The notes under the pieces: model-generated
What the model saw: the letters and a program-made list of their open reading frames with translations, nothing else
Databases searched by the model: none
What the model was told of the DNA's origin: nothing
Assembly: GCF_027947575.1 (NCBI RefSeq)
Contig: NZ_CP116256.1
Location: forward strand, 5,394,001 to 5,458,000
Source of the DNA: Streptomyces rubrogriseus
GTDB taxonomy: Bacteria > Actinomycetota > Actinomycetes > Streptomycetales > Streptomycetaceae
DNA length: 64,000 nucleotides
Direction of reading: 5' to 3'
Part shown: piece after piece, positions 27,666 through 37,461 of the stretch
How positions within the stretch are numbered: position 1 is the stretch's first letter
Layout of the letters: the number at the start of each line of letters is the position of its first letter
Made by a program: the position numbers and the translations under genes

Positions 27666-28640
27666 GTGACGATCGTCTCCCCGCACCTCGGCACTTCCGC
27701 AGAATGGACCGACGCCCGGCTGCTCTACGCGCTGGAGGAAGTGGTCGAGCAGGAACTCAACCGGCATCTGCAGGTCGCCAAGGACTGGATGCCGCACGAG
27801 TACGTGCCGTGGAGCGACGGCCGGAACTTCCCGGGGATCTTCGAGGACGGCGAGGCCTGGGAGAAGGACCAGTCCAAGGTCACCGAGATCGGCCGGATCG
27901 CCCTCGTGGTGAACCTGCTGACGGAGGACAACCTCCCCAGCTACCACCACGAGATCGCCAGCCTCTTCGGCCGCGACGGCGCCTGGGGCACCTGGGTGCA
28001 CCGCTGGACCGCCGAGGAGGGCCGGCACGGCATCGTGATGCGGGACTACCTGCTCGCCTCGCGGGCGGTCGACCCGGACAAGCTGGAGCAGTTCCGCATG
28101 GCCCACATGAGTGAGGGCTTCGAGTCGGACAACCGGCACTCGATGCTGCACTCGGTGGCGTACGTGGCCTTCCAGGAGCTGGCCACCCGCATCTCGCACC
28201 GCAACACGGGCCACCAGTCCGGCGACCCGGTCTGCGACCGCATGCTGGCCCGCATCGCGACCGACGAGAACCTGCACATGGTCTTCTACCGGAACCTGCT
28301 CAAGGCGGCCTTCGAGCTGGCACCCGACCTGACGATGCAGGCGGTCCGCGACGTGGTCGTCAACTTCCGGATGCCCGGTCACGGCATGCCGGGCTTCGAG
28401 CGGGCCGCCGCGCAGATGGCGATCGGCGAGGTCTACAACCTGCGCATCCACCACGACGACGTGATCCAGCCGGTGCTGCGCTTCCTGAAGGTCATGGAGA
28501 TCGACGGCCTCGGTCCCGACGGGCAGGCGGCTCAGGAGGAGCTCGGGCTGTACATGGGCGGGCTGGACGCCGAGGCCGCCAAGTTCGACGAGAAGCTGGC
28601 GGCGCGCAAGGCCCGGATGGCGGCCCGCGCGGCGGGCTGA
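27666..28640 (+). CDS. acyl-ACP desaturase (di-iron, FAB2/DesA type)
   Basis: 324 aa. Soluble ferritin-like desaturase that puts a double bond into acyl-ACP using O2 and reduced ferredoxin. Di-iron ligands are in place: E87 in LTEDNLPSYH (with the following His), E118 and H121 in AEEGRH, and the later DENLH pair. The pattern is closer to mycobacterial DesA1/DesA2 than to plant enzymes. GTG 27666 is preferred: GGAG lies six bases upstream, whereas in-frame ATG 27654 has no ribosome site. Choosing the ATG would put a TTA codon at position 3. Expression is probably set by membrane fluidity or acyl supply through the three operators upstream. A terminator hairpin follows. Confidence 0.9.
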   Translation: MTIVSPHLGTSAEWTDARLLYALEEVVEQELNRHLQVAKDWMPHEYVPWSDGRNFPGIFEDGEAWEKDQSKVTEIGRIALVVNLLTEDNLPSYHHEIASLFGRDGAWGTWVHRWTAEEGRHGIVMRDYLLASRAVDPDKLEQFRMAHMSEGFESDNRHSMLHSVAYVAFQELATRISHRNTGHQSGDPVCDRMLARIATDENLHMVFYRNLLKAAFELAPDLTMQAVRDVVVNFRMPGHGMPGFERAAAQMAIGEVYNLRIHHDDVIQPVLRFLKVMEIDGLGPDGQAAQEELGLYMGGLDAEAAKFDEKLAARKARMAARAAG

Positions 28641-28647
28641 CCGCCTC

Positions 28648-28673
28648 GGGCCCGGCCACCCCCGGCCGGGCCC
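28648..28673 (+). terminator. terminator of the desaturase gene
   Basis: GGGCCCGGCC (28648-28657) and GGCCGGGCCC (28664-28673) pair over 10 bp around a six-base loop. It starts 8 bases past the stop. No T-run, as usual in this genus. Confidence 0.6.
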
Positions 28674-28810
28674 TCCCCGGCCCCGCGCGCCGACGGGCGT
28701 CACTCGTGCGCCGTAGTCCCCCCGACGCCGGGGACCGGGTGACGGCGCAGGGCGCGCAGCAGTTCCCGTCACGGCTTTGGCCAGTCCTCGCGCTCGCCGA
28801 GCGCTCCGGT

Positions 28811-28834
28811 GACGGCGACGGCGACGGCGACGGC
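28811..28834. repeat. GACGGC x4 microsatellite in a gene-free gap
   Basis: Four perfect copies of the hexamer GACGGC. The gap 28674-28952 between the desaturase terminator and the wbl gene holds no gene I can support; frames crossing it are shadows of the wbl gene. The repeat could vary in copy number between strains. Confidence 0.5.
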
Positions 28835-28952
28835 CATGAGCCCCCGGGGCGTGTCCGCCGTGGCGTTCGCCGATCTGCTGTGCGGCGGTTCGGGACCTGC
28901 CGGGGGTCTGCCCGGCGCGACGGGTGCGGTACAGCGAGCTACCGGGCCGCAC

Positions 28953-29198
28953 TCAGGGGATGGTGCGCCGCAGCGCCAGCCGTTCCTTCTCCGACAGGCC
29001 GCCCCAGACGCCGAAGCGCTCGTCGTTGCTCAGCGCGAACTCCAGGCAGGTCGAGCGGATCGGGCACAGGGCGCAGATGCGCTTCGCGTCCCGTACGGAG
29101 CTGCCGGGCTCGGGGAAGAAGAAGTCGCCCCCGGTCTGCGCGCACAACGCCTCCTCCTGCCAGCTGAGGTCGGGCGCCGCTGTCGTCTCGGTGTGCAT
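28953..29198 (-). CDS. wblJ: WhiB-like iron-sulfur regulator, probably WblJ
   Basis: 81 aa from ATG 29198. The four cluster cysteines are C19, C42, C45 and C51 (C-x22-C-x2-C-x5-C). The GVWGG turn is at residues 63-67 and a basic C-terminal tail (KERLALRR) follows. Wbl proteins bind a [4Fe-4S] cluster, partner with sigma-A/HrdB and control development, redox responses or resistance. Position next to desaturase, VOC protein and laccase matches wblJ (SCO6715) of S. coelicolor from memory. A TTG at 29237 is in frame and would add 13 residues but has no ribosome site. Its target genes are unknown. Confidence 0.85.
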   Translation of the reverse strand: MHTETTAAPDLSWQEEALCAQTGGDFFFPEPGSSVRDAKRICALCPIRSTCLEFALSNDERFGVWGGLSEKERLALRRTIP

Positions 29199-29390
29199 GC
29201 GCAGCAGCCTGCCGGGACGCGAAAAACGTTCGCTCAACGCGGCATCAACGCCGCGCGTCCGGCACCCCCAGCAGATCAGATGGTCCTCCGCCGCGCACGG
29301 CGGCGCACGGCGGCGCGCGGAAGCGGTGACCGGGGGTCGGTGGAAGACTCGTCAGTGCAGGCAACGGGACCCTTGCGAGGAGGGCGAACC

Positions 29391-30182
29391 ATGCTCACGA
29401 CCCGTTTCGTCACCGGCGCTCCGAACTGGCTCGACGTCGGCACGTCCGACCTCGACGGCGCCACGTCCTTCTACGGCGGCCTCTTCGGCTGGCGGTTCCG
29501 GTCGGCGGGGCCGGAGGCCGGCGGATACGGCTTCTTCGAGCTGGACGGCCGGATCGTGGCCGGCGGCATGGGCACGACCGAGGAACAGGGCCCGCCGTCC
29601 TGGACCGTGTACTTCCAGGCGCCGGACGCCCGGGCCGCCGCCGGGGCCTCCGGGGAGGCGCACGGCGGTGTCCTCGTGCAGCCGATGGACGTCATGGACC
29701 AGGGCACCATGGCGATCCTCGCCGACCGGGCCGGGGTGCCGTTCGGCATCTGGCAGCCGGGGCAGCGCGCCGGCCTGGACGTGGCCGGCGAGACCGGCGC
29801 GCTGTGCTGGGTCGAGCTGCACACCGCGGACATCGCGGCAGCCGCCGCGTACTACCGTGCGGTGCTGGGTCTGGAGACCTCCGGCGTCTCCTTCCCCGGC
29901 GGCTCCTACACCTGCGTCAACCCGGCCGGAGAGGGCGAGGACGCCATGTTCGGCGGTCTCGTCCCGCTCGCCGAGGATGCGGTGGACACGGACGCCGACG
30001 CCGGATGGCTGCCGTACTTCGCGGTGGACGACGCCGACACCGCGGTCGCCCGGACCACGGAGCTGGGCGGCACGGTGCGGATGCCCGCGACGGACATCGA
30101 GGGCGTCGGCCGCGTCGCCCGCCTGGCCGACCCGTACGGCGCCCGGTTCGCGGTACTCAGGCCGGCACCCCGCCAGGGGTAG
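29391..30182 (+). CDS. two-domain VOC (glyoxalase/dioxygenase superfamily) protein
   Basis: 263 aa. Two vicinal-oxygen-chelate modules in tandem. Module 1 (residues 10-120): PNWLDVGTSDLDGATSFYGGLFGW. Module 2 (residues 140-260): CWVELHTADIAAAAAYYRAVLGLE. The strands ending in a Glu/His metal ligand are partly visible (WVELHT, DPYGARFAVLRP). Metal ligands are incomplete, so it may be a binding protein, as for several resistance proteins, rather than an enzyme. ATG 29391 has a strong GAGGAGGG. Function unknown. Confidence 0.85.
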   Translation: MLTTRFVTGAPNWLDVGTSDLDGATSFYGGLFGWRFRSAGPEAGGYGFFELDGRIVAGGMGTTEEQGPPSWTVYFQAPDARAAAGASGEAHGGVLVQPMDVMDQGTMAILADRAGVPFGIWQPGQRAGLDVAGETGALCWVELHTADIAAAAAYYRAVLGLETSGVSFPGGSYTCVNPAGEGEDAMFGGLVPLAEDAVDTDADAGWLPYFAVDDADTAVARTTELGGTVRMPATDIEGVGRVARLADPYGARFAVLRPAPRQG

Positions 30183-30285
30183 CGTACGGCGCGTCCGGCC
30201 ACTCGCGGTCACGTCGGGCCCGGCACCCGGGCGCACTGGGTCCGGCGCGAGACCGGTGTCCGGCCTCATGGGGTGCGGGACCGGC

Positions 30286-31347
30286 TCATGCCGTGGACCG
30301 GTGGACCAGGGTCGTCGGCAGGACCACGCCGGGCGGGGCGGCGGTCGCTGGGTGCGCGGCGTCGGAGTCGGTGGCGTCGGCGGCGGTTCCGCGGTCCAGG
30401 CCGCGCAGCAGCAGGCGGGCCATCAGCCGGCCCATGCCCTCGATGTCCTGGCGGACGGTGGTCAGCGGCGGGTCGGTCTGTTCGGCGACGGGCAGCATGT
30501 CGTCGAAGCCCACCACGGCCACGTCGTCCGGCACCCGCCGCCCGCGTTCGCGCAGCACCCGCAGCGCGCCCGCAGCGGTGAGGTCGTTGGCCGCGAACAC
30601 GGCGTCCAGGTCGGGGCACCGGTCGAGCAGTTCCCGCATCGCCCGCTCCCCGCCGCCCGAGGTGAAGTCGCCCCGCGCGACCAGCCCCGGGTCGGCACCG
30701 GGGCGGACGTCGCGGAAGCCCGCGAGCCGGTCGGCGGCCGAGGTCTGGTCGAGCGGGCCGGTGATGTGCGCGACGCGGGTGCGGCCGAGCCCGGCCAGGT
30801 GCTGGACGGCCGACCGGGCGCCGCCGCGGTTGTCGCTGTCCACGTAGACCACCTCGCCCCGCCCGTCGTCCCAGTCGGGGCGCCCGCCGAAGACGGTCGG
30901 CACCCCGGCGCTGCGGACCAGGCCGGGCAGCGGGTCGTGCAGGTGCAGGGAGAAGACGAGGGCGCCGTCCACGTGCCCGCCGGCCAGGTAGCGCCCGACG
31001 CGGGCGTGGTCCTCGCGGCCCTCGGTGAGCAGCAGCACGAGCTGGTTGTCGTGGGCCGTCAGTTCCTTGCTGATGCCGCGCAGTTGCTGGGCGAAGTAGG
31101 GGTCGGCGAAGACCCGTGTCTCCGGTTCCGCGGCGACGACGGCGACGGCCTGGTGCCGTCTGGTCACCAGGGAGCGGGCGGCGTGGTTGGGCACGTATCC
31201 GAGTTCCTCCACCGCGCGCCGCACCCGCTCGGCCAGCGCGTCCCGCACCCCGTGGGCACCGTTGACCACGCGGGACACGGTGGCCCGCGAGACCCCGGCG
31301 CGCTCGGCCACGGCCTCGAGCGTGGGGCGCGGCGCGGTCTCGGTCAC
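30286..31347 (-). CDS. LacI-family transcriptional regulator
   Basis: 353 aa. The N-terminal helix-turn-helix and hinge helix are typical: PTLEAVAERAGVSRATVSRVVNG (residues 8-30), then ELGYVPNHAARSLVTRRH. The rest is a periplasmic-binding-protein-like sugar sensor with the C-terminal DVAVVGFDDMLPVAEQTDPPLTTVRQ segment. GTG 31347 has GAGGAG at good spacing. It lies 184 bp downstream of the laccase gene on the same strand, near the ThuA/sugar-dehydrogenase operon. It could sense a sugar and control that cluster (inference). Confidence 0.9.
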   Translation of the reverse strand: MTETAPRPTLEAVAERAGVSRATVSRVVNGAHGVRDALAERVRRAVEELGYVPNHAARSLVTRRHQAVAVVAAEPETRVFADPYFAQQLRGISKELTAHDNQLVLLLTEGREDHARVGRYLAGGHVDGALVFSLHLHDPLPGLVRSAGVPTVFGGRPDWDDGRGEVVYVDSDNRGGARSAVQHLAGLGRTRVAHITGPLDQTSAADRLAGFRDVRPGADPGLVARGDFTSGGGERAMRELLDRCPDLDAVFAANDLTAAGALRVLRERGRRVPDDVAVVGFDDMLPVAEQTDPPLTTVRQDIEGMGRLMARLLLRGLDRGTAADATDSDAAHPATAAPPGVVLPTTLVHRSTA

Positions 31348-31531
31348 GTGCGGCTCCTCCTCGGCGGCTGCGGCTCAGGATAGCGGCAGGCCGCGACGCG
31401 GGAGGCGGCGCTCCGGGGACCGAAAACGTTCTTGTGCGCAGGCGGGTGCGGTCGTCAGCATGGACGTATGTACAGAAGAACGGTCCACGACAGCTGACCG
31501 GCGGCGCCGGTGGCGGCGCCGGCCGGCCCGC

Positions 31532-32665
<1,134 letters not shown>

Positions 32666-32700
32666 TCAGGACAAAGTTCGTTCGATTGCGGTCATACCTA

Positions 32701-32729
32701 TTGGCGTACCGCGCAAAGAGGTCTAGCTT
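32701..32729 (+). promoter_or_regulatory. promoter of the ThuA/sugar-dehydrogenase operon
   Basis: TTGGCG (32701-32706) and TAGCTT (32724-32729) are 17 bases apart, a good sigma-70-type pair. The start point would be near 32736, and GAGGAGG (32752-32758) precedes the ATG at 32764. The 200-bp divergent region up to the laccase start is more A+T-rich than its surroundings. Confidence 0.5.
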
Positions 32730-32763
32730 CCTTGGCGCTGCTGCCGTGACCGAGGAGGTGCCC

Positions 32764-35241
32764 ATGCCCTTAAGAGGGTTGAGCGCGAGAAGAAAAGGGT
32801 GGGCGGCGTGCGCCACCGCCGCCTTCGTCGCCGCGGGACTGCTGGCCGGCCCTGCCGCCAGTGCACGTCCGGCGCCGGACCCATCCCTGACAACGATGTC
32901 GATCAAGTCGCCGCCCGGCGGCGCCAACGTACGGGTGCTGATCTTCTACGGTTCCGCCGCGGCCGGGGACGAGTCCCCGGTCGTGAACGCCGGCATCTCG
33001 GCCATCGAGCGGATCGGTCTCTCCGGGCCTGCCAAGGAGCAGTTCACGGTCGAGGCCACGGACAACGCCAACGTCTTCACCAACGAGAAGAAGCTCGGCC
33101 GCTTCAACGCGGTCGTGTTCCTGACCGGCGGCGGCGATGTCCTGACTCCCGCTCAGGAGGCTGGCCTGGAGGCGTACATGGAGGCCGGCGGCGGGTTCGT
33201 CGGTGTCCACGACACGGCCCGCGCGGAGCCGTACTCGGACTGGTTCACCGGTCTGGTCGGCGCCCGTCCGGCCGCCGGCAGTCCGGCCAAGGTCCAGCGG
33301 GCCACGGTCGAGGTCGGTGACCGGCGGCATCCGGCCACCAAGGACCTGCCGCTGGAGTGGAAGCGCCCCGACGAGTGGCTGAACTGGCAGAAGAACCCGT
33401 CCGGTGAGGTCCACACCGTGGCCAGGGTGCGCGAGTCGACGTACGCGCCCGGAACGGGCGCCAACGGGGCGGACCATCCGGTCAGCTGGTGCCGGGACTA
33501 CGACGGCGGCCGGTCGTTCTACACCGGCATGGGCGGCACGGTGTCGTCGTACGACGAGACCGACTTCCGCACCCATCTGCGCGGCGCCCTGATGTGGACG
33601 ACCCGGCTGTCGCAGGCCGACTGCAAGGCGACCATCAACGCCAACTACAAGGCCGAGCGGCTCACCGACCCCAACCAGCCCGGCCAGAACGACCAGATCG
33701 GCGAACCGCACGGCCTGGTCACCGCGCCCGACGGCCGCGTCTTCTACATCGGCCGCGGCGGCGCGGACTCCTCCCAGCCGGTGGTGACCGACTGGAACGA
33801 CCCGAACGTCGGCAAGGGCACGGGCGAGATCCACGTCTGGGACCCGAAGACCGACAAGGTCACCCTCGCGGGCGCGCTGACCGTCTTCGGCAACAAGGGC
33901 GGCGGCGACGAGCTGACCAAGGTCGAGGAGGGCCTGCTCGGCATCGAGCTGGACCCGAGGTTCGAGGAGAACGGGTGGGTGTACCTGCACTACACCCCGC
34001 ACTCCCAGATCAACCGGGACACGCACATGGCCGAGCGGCGGGTCTCCCGCTTCACCCTCGACCCGGCCACCAACAAGCTGGATCTGGGCAGCGAGAAGGT
34101 GCTGCTCAAGTGGCCGGTGCAGATCCACAGCTGCTGCCACGCGGGCGGCGGGATGGCCTGGGACTCCAAGGGGAACCTGTACATCGCCACCGGTGACAAC
34201 AACTCCAGCGGTTTCAGCGACGGTTACTCCGGCAACAACCCGCAGCCCAACTTCAAGGGCGTGTCCTTCGCCGACGCGCGCCGCACCGCCGGAAACACCA
34301 ACAACCTCAACGGCAAGATCCTGCGCATCCACCCGGAGCCGGACGGGACGTACACGCTCCCGGAGGGCAACCTCTTCACCGGCAAGGAGACCGCCGAGGG
34401 CGGCGGCAAGACGCGGGGCGAGATCTACGTGATGGGTGTGCGCAACCCGGCGCGCATCTCCGTCGACAAGAAGACCGACACCCTGTACGCGGGCTGGGTC
34501 GGCCCGGACGCCGGTGCTCCGTCGCCGACGTGGGGTCCGGCCAAGTACGACACGTTCGCCACCATCACCAAGGCGAGCAACCGCGGCTGGCCGTACTGCA
34601 TGGGCAACAAGCAGCCGTACCGGGACCGGAACCTGCCGGACCCCTCGAAGCCGCTGGGCTGGTACGACTGCGACCACCCGAAGAACGAGTCGCCGAACAA
34701 CGACGGCCTGGTCAACCTGCCGCCGGTGACCGGCAACAACATCTGGTACTCGCCGCAGGGCGGCGGCCCCGACTACCCGCGCGACGAGAACGGCGTCCCG
34801 TCGTACGAGCAGGACGAGGCCACCTACCGGCTGCCCTGGCTCAAGGGCGGCGGCCAGGCGGCGATGAACGGCCCGCTCTACCGCTACGACGCCGACAGCA
34901 CCAGTGACACCAAGTGGCCCGCGTACTGGGACGGCAAGTGGTTCGTCGGTGACTTCTACGACGCCGACCAGCCGCGCAACGCGGTGCTGATGGACCCGAA
35001 GACGCAGGGCGACGGCGGTCTGCCGGTGCACTCGGAGTCCCTGAAGAAGATCGTGCCGATCGGCAACGACGGCATCAAGAACCTGATGGGCTGGAAGTTC
35101 GGCCCGGACGGCGCGCTGTACGTCCTGGACTACGGCCGCGGCTTCTTCACCTCGGACTCCAAGTCGGCCCTGTGGCGGGTCACCTACGAGGGCGGCGGCC
35201 CGACGCCGGCCGCCAACCAGCTGGCGAGGGGGACCGAGTGA
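32764..35241 (+). CDS. secreted ThuA-domain plus glucose/sorbosone-dehydrogenase-like (PQQ type) protein
   Basis: 825 aa. A signal peptide covers residues 1-32 (ends PAASA). Residues 55-275 form a ThuA-like domain (VRVLIFYGSAAAGDE, FNAVVFLTGGGDV, GGGFVGVHDTA, DHPVSWCRDYDGGRSFYTGMGG). Residues 300-825 form a six-bladed sugar-dehydrogenase propeller (EEGLLGIELDPRF, CCHAGGGMAWDSKGNLYIATGDN, NNLNGKILRIHPE, GVRNPARISVD). ThuA-type proteins act in 3-keto-sugar metabolism; the propeller family usually holds PQQ and oxidises sugars. Codon 3 is TTA (32770-32772), with AGA-AGA-AAA at codons 9-11, so translation should need the bldA tRNA. It overlaps the next start by GTGA. Confidence 0.88.
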   Translation: MPLRGLSARRKGWAACATAAFVAAGLLAGPAASARPAPDPSLTTMSIKSPPGGANVRVLIFYGSAAAGDESPVVNAGISAIERIGLSGPAKEQFTVEATDNANVFTNEKKLGRFNAVVFLTGGGDVLTPAQEAGLEAYMEAGGGFVGVHDTARAEPYSDWFTGLVGARPAAGSPAKVQRATVEVGDRRHPATKDLPLEWKRPDEWLNWQKNPSGEVHTVARVRESTYAPGTGANGADHPVSWCRDYDGGRSFYTGMGGTVSSYDETDFRTHLRGALMWTTRLSQADCKATINANYKAERLTDPNQPGQNDQIGEPHGLVTAPDGRVFYIGRGGADSSQPVVTDWNDPNVGKGTGEIHVWDPKTDKVTLAGALTVFGNKGGGDELTKVEEGLLGIELDPRFEENGWVYLHYTPHSQINRDTHMAERRVSRFTLDPATNKLDLGSEKVLLKWPVQIHSCCHAGGGMAWDSKGNLYIATGDNNSSGFSDGYSGNNPQPNFKGVSFADARRTAGNTNNLNGKILRIHPEPDGTYTLPEGNLFTGKETAEGGGKTRGEIYVMGVRNPARISVDKKTDTLYAGWVGPDAGAPSPTWGPAKYDTFATITKASNRGWPYCMGNKQPYRDRNLPDPSKPLGWYDCDHPKNESPNNDGLVNLPPVTGNNIWYSPQGGGPDYPRDENGVPSYEQDEATYRLPWLKGGGQAAMNGPLYRYDADSTSDTKWPAYWDGKWFVGDFYDADQPRNAVLMDPKTQGDGGLPVHSESLKKIVPIGNDGIKNLMGWKFGPDGALYVLDYGRGFFTSDSKSALWRVTYEGGGPTPAANQLARGTE

Positions 35242-37445
35242 TACGCCAACGAAGAATGTGGGCCGCGCTGCTGGCCGGCCTGCTGATGGTGCTCGGACTG
35301 CAGGCGACGTCCGCCTCCGGGCAGCCCGCGAAGGCACCCGCCGCGGCCGCCGCCGACCAGGTGCTCACCTGGACGGCCGGTGACGACATCACCAAGTACA
35401 CGTCGGCGCCCGAGACGGCGGTGGCCGGTCCGGCCACGATCGTCTTCGAGAACAGTGAGGCCACCGGCAACACCACCGGCATGCCGCACACGCTGACGTT
35501 CATGACCAGCGATCCCGCGTACAACCAGGACGTGCAGCTGAACATCCTGGCCAACCCGAACGACGCGGAGGGCGGCAAGCACACCGCCGAGGTCACCCTC
35601 ACCCCCGGCAAGTACATGTACCACTGCACGATCCCGGGCCACGGCCAGATGACCGGCGTGCTCGTGGTCACCGAGGGTGGCGGCGGCGAGGACACCACGG
35701 CGCCCGCGACCTCGGCCGAGGTGGGCGGCACGCAGAACGCCGACGGCGCGTACGTCGGTTCCGCGACCGTGAGCATCGCCGCCACCGACGAGGGCGGCTC
35801 GGGCGTGGAGCGGATCGAGTACGCGATCGGTGCCGACGGCGCCTGGCAGCCGTACACCACGCCGGTCGTCGTCGACCAGGTCGGTGAACACGTGGTGCGT
35901 TACCGGGCGTTCGACAAGGCGGGCAACGCCGCCGAGGAGAAGAGCGTCACGTTCGCCGTGGCCGCGCCGGACACCGACGACACGACCGCGCCGGAGACCT
36001 CGGCGACGGTCAGCGGGGAGAAGAACGCGGACGGTGCCTACATCGACATGGCGACGGTGACCGTCACCGCCTCCGACACCGGTTCCGGCGTCAACACCAT
36101 CGAGTACGCGGTCGGCGACGGCGCCTGGACGGCGTACACCGGGCCGGTCATGGTGCACGAGGTCGGCGAGCACACCGTGCGCTACCGGGCCACCGACAAG
36201 GCGGGCAACGTCGCCGCGGAGAAGAGCGTCGCCTTCACCGTGGCCGCCGCTCCCCCGCAGGACACCACCCCGCCGGTGACCGGCGCGACCGTGGACGGCA
36301 CCAAGAACTCCGACGGCGCCTACGTCGGCAGCGCGAAGGTGACCGTGAACGCCGCGGACGAGGGCGGTTCCGGCGTCGCCGGTGTGGAGTACTCGCTGGA
36401 CGCCGGGCCCTACCTGGCGTACACCGACCCGGTGGTCGTGGACCGGGTGGGCCGGCACACCGTGGCGTACCGGGCCAGCGACAAGGCGGGCAACACCTCC
36501 GAGCCGCTGACCGTGAGCTTCTCGGTGGTGGCGGGCCAGGTGCCGCCGCCGCCCTGCCCGGAGTACGACGAGCGCCAGACGGTGATCGTCGGCACGGTCG
36601 ACTCGGGGGTGCCGAACCGGGTGACCAACAACCGGTGCCGGATCAACGAGATGATCGAGGACGAGAAGGAGTGGACGTCCCAGGCGCTGTTCCTCAAGCA
36701 CGTCCGTGAGGTCATGGACGGCCTCCTGGACGAGGGCGTCGTCGACAAGCGGGAGTACCGGGCGATCAACAAGGCCGCCAAGCAGTCGAAGATCGGGCTG
36801 CCCGGCCAGACCGAGGGCTACCGCACGATCCTCGACGGCACCCAGGACTCCTTCGCCAAGTGGGAGCAGGTGGGCGGCGGTTCGTTCGGGCTGAACCCGG
36901 ACGGGTCGATCACGTCCAGCACCGGCACGCCCGGCATGGGCATGCTGTGGTTCCCCGAGCGCAAGTACGGCGACTTCTCGCTGAAGCTCCAGTGGCGGGA
37001 CGACGCGGCGGGTACGGCGAACACCAACGGCGGCGTCTTCGTGCGCTTCCCGCAGGTGCACGACCACCCGGAGGAGTCCCGGCCGGAGTGGGTCGCCATC
37101 AAGTACGGGCACGAGGTGCAGGTGTTCGACAGCCCGACCGGCGACATGTACAAGACGGGTTCCCTCTACGGCTTCGACCGGGTCGGCCTGGCCGGCGCGG
37201 GCGTGACGGAGAAGGGCACCTGGAACGACTACGAGATCCGGGTGGTGGACCAGCACTACTCGGTCTACCGCAACGGCGTGCTGATCAACGAGTTCGACAA
37301 CTTCGGCGGCCAGACCTTCTACCCCGAGCGCTCGGACGACCCGGGCACCGACGGGCGGCGGTTCGCCTCCGGCTACATCGGACTCCAGGTGCACAGCACC
37401 TCGGACGTGGTCTCGTACCGCGACGTCCGGATCAAGGACCTCTAG
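35238..37445 (+). CDS. secreted cupredoxin, Ig-like repeats and 3-keto-glycoside hydrolase-like (DUF1080) protein
   Basis: 735 aa from GTG 35238. A signal peptide lies at residues 1-32. Residues 40-150 form a type-1 copper domain with ligands His (MPHTLTF) and Cys-His-Met (YHCTIPGHGQM). Three 92-96-residue repeats follow (152-247, 248-341, 342-433), each ending VRYRA-x-DKAGN or similar, an Ig-like/OmpL47-type fold. A linker with CPEY and EMIEDEKEW leads to a C-terminal jelly-roll of the DUF1080 family (about 525-735: ILDGTQDSFAKWEQVGGG, DFSLKLQWRDDA, NTNGGVFVRFP). The last family includes 3-keto-disaccharide hydrolases. Translationally coupled to the sugar dehydrogenase, it may be both electron acceptor and hydrolase. 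Confidence 0.85.
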   Translation: MIRQRRMWAALLAGLLMVLGLQATSASGQPAKAPAAAAADQVLTWTAGDDITKYTSAPETAVAGPATIVFENSEATGNTTGMPHTLTFMTSDPAYNQDVQLNILANPNDAEGGKHTAEVTLTPGKYMYHCTIPGHGQMTGVLVVTEGGGGEDTTAPATSAEVGGTQNADGAYVGSATVSIAATDEGGSGVERIEYAIGADGAWQPYTTPVVVDQVGEHVVRYRAFDKAGNAAEEKSVTFAVAAPDTDDTTAPETSATVSGEKNADGAYIDMATVTVTASDTGSGVNTIEYAVGDGAWTAYTGPVMVHEVGEHTVRYRATDKAGNVAAEKSVAFTVAAAPPQDTTPPVTGATVDGTKNSDGAYVGSAKVTVNAADEGGSGVAGVEYSLDAGPYLAYTDPVVVDRVGRHTVAYRASDKAGNTSEPLTVSFSVVAGQVPPPPCPEYDERQTVIVGTVDSGVPNRVTNNRCRINEMIEDEKEWTSQALFLKHVREVMDGLLDEGVVDKREYRAINKAAKQSKIGLPGQTEGYRTILDGTQDSFAKWEQVGGGSFGLNPDGSITSSTGTPGMGMLWFPERKYGDFSLKLQWRDDAAGTANTNGGVFVRFPQVHDHPEESRPEWVAIKYGHEVQVFDSPTGDMYKTGSLYGFDRVGLAGAGVTEKGTWNDYEIRVVDQHYSVYRNGVLINEFDNFGGQTFYPERSDDPGTDGRRFASGYIGLQVHSTSDVVSYRDVRIKDL

Positions 37446-37461
37446 GGGTCCGCGTCGTGGC

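Noticed and set aside
27654..27666. Desaturase start at ATG with TTA as codon 3 (bldA control)
   Set aside because: No ribosome site before the ATG, while GGAG fits GTG 27666, which excludes the TTA from the gene.
28809..29167. Frame starting in the GACGGC repeat and running antisense to wblJ
   Set aside because: Begins in a simple repeat and overlaps a solid WhiB-like gene on the other strand.
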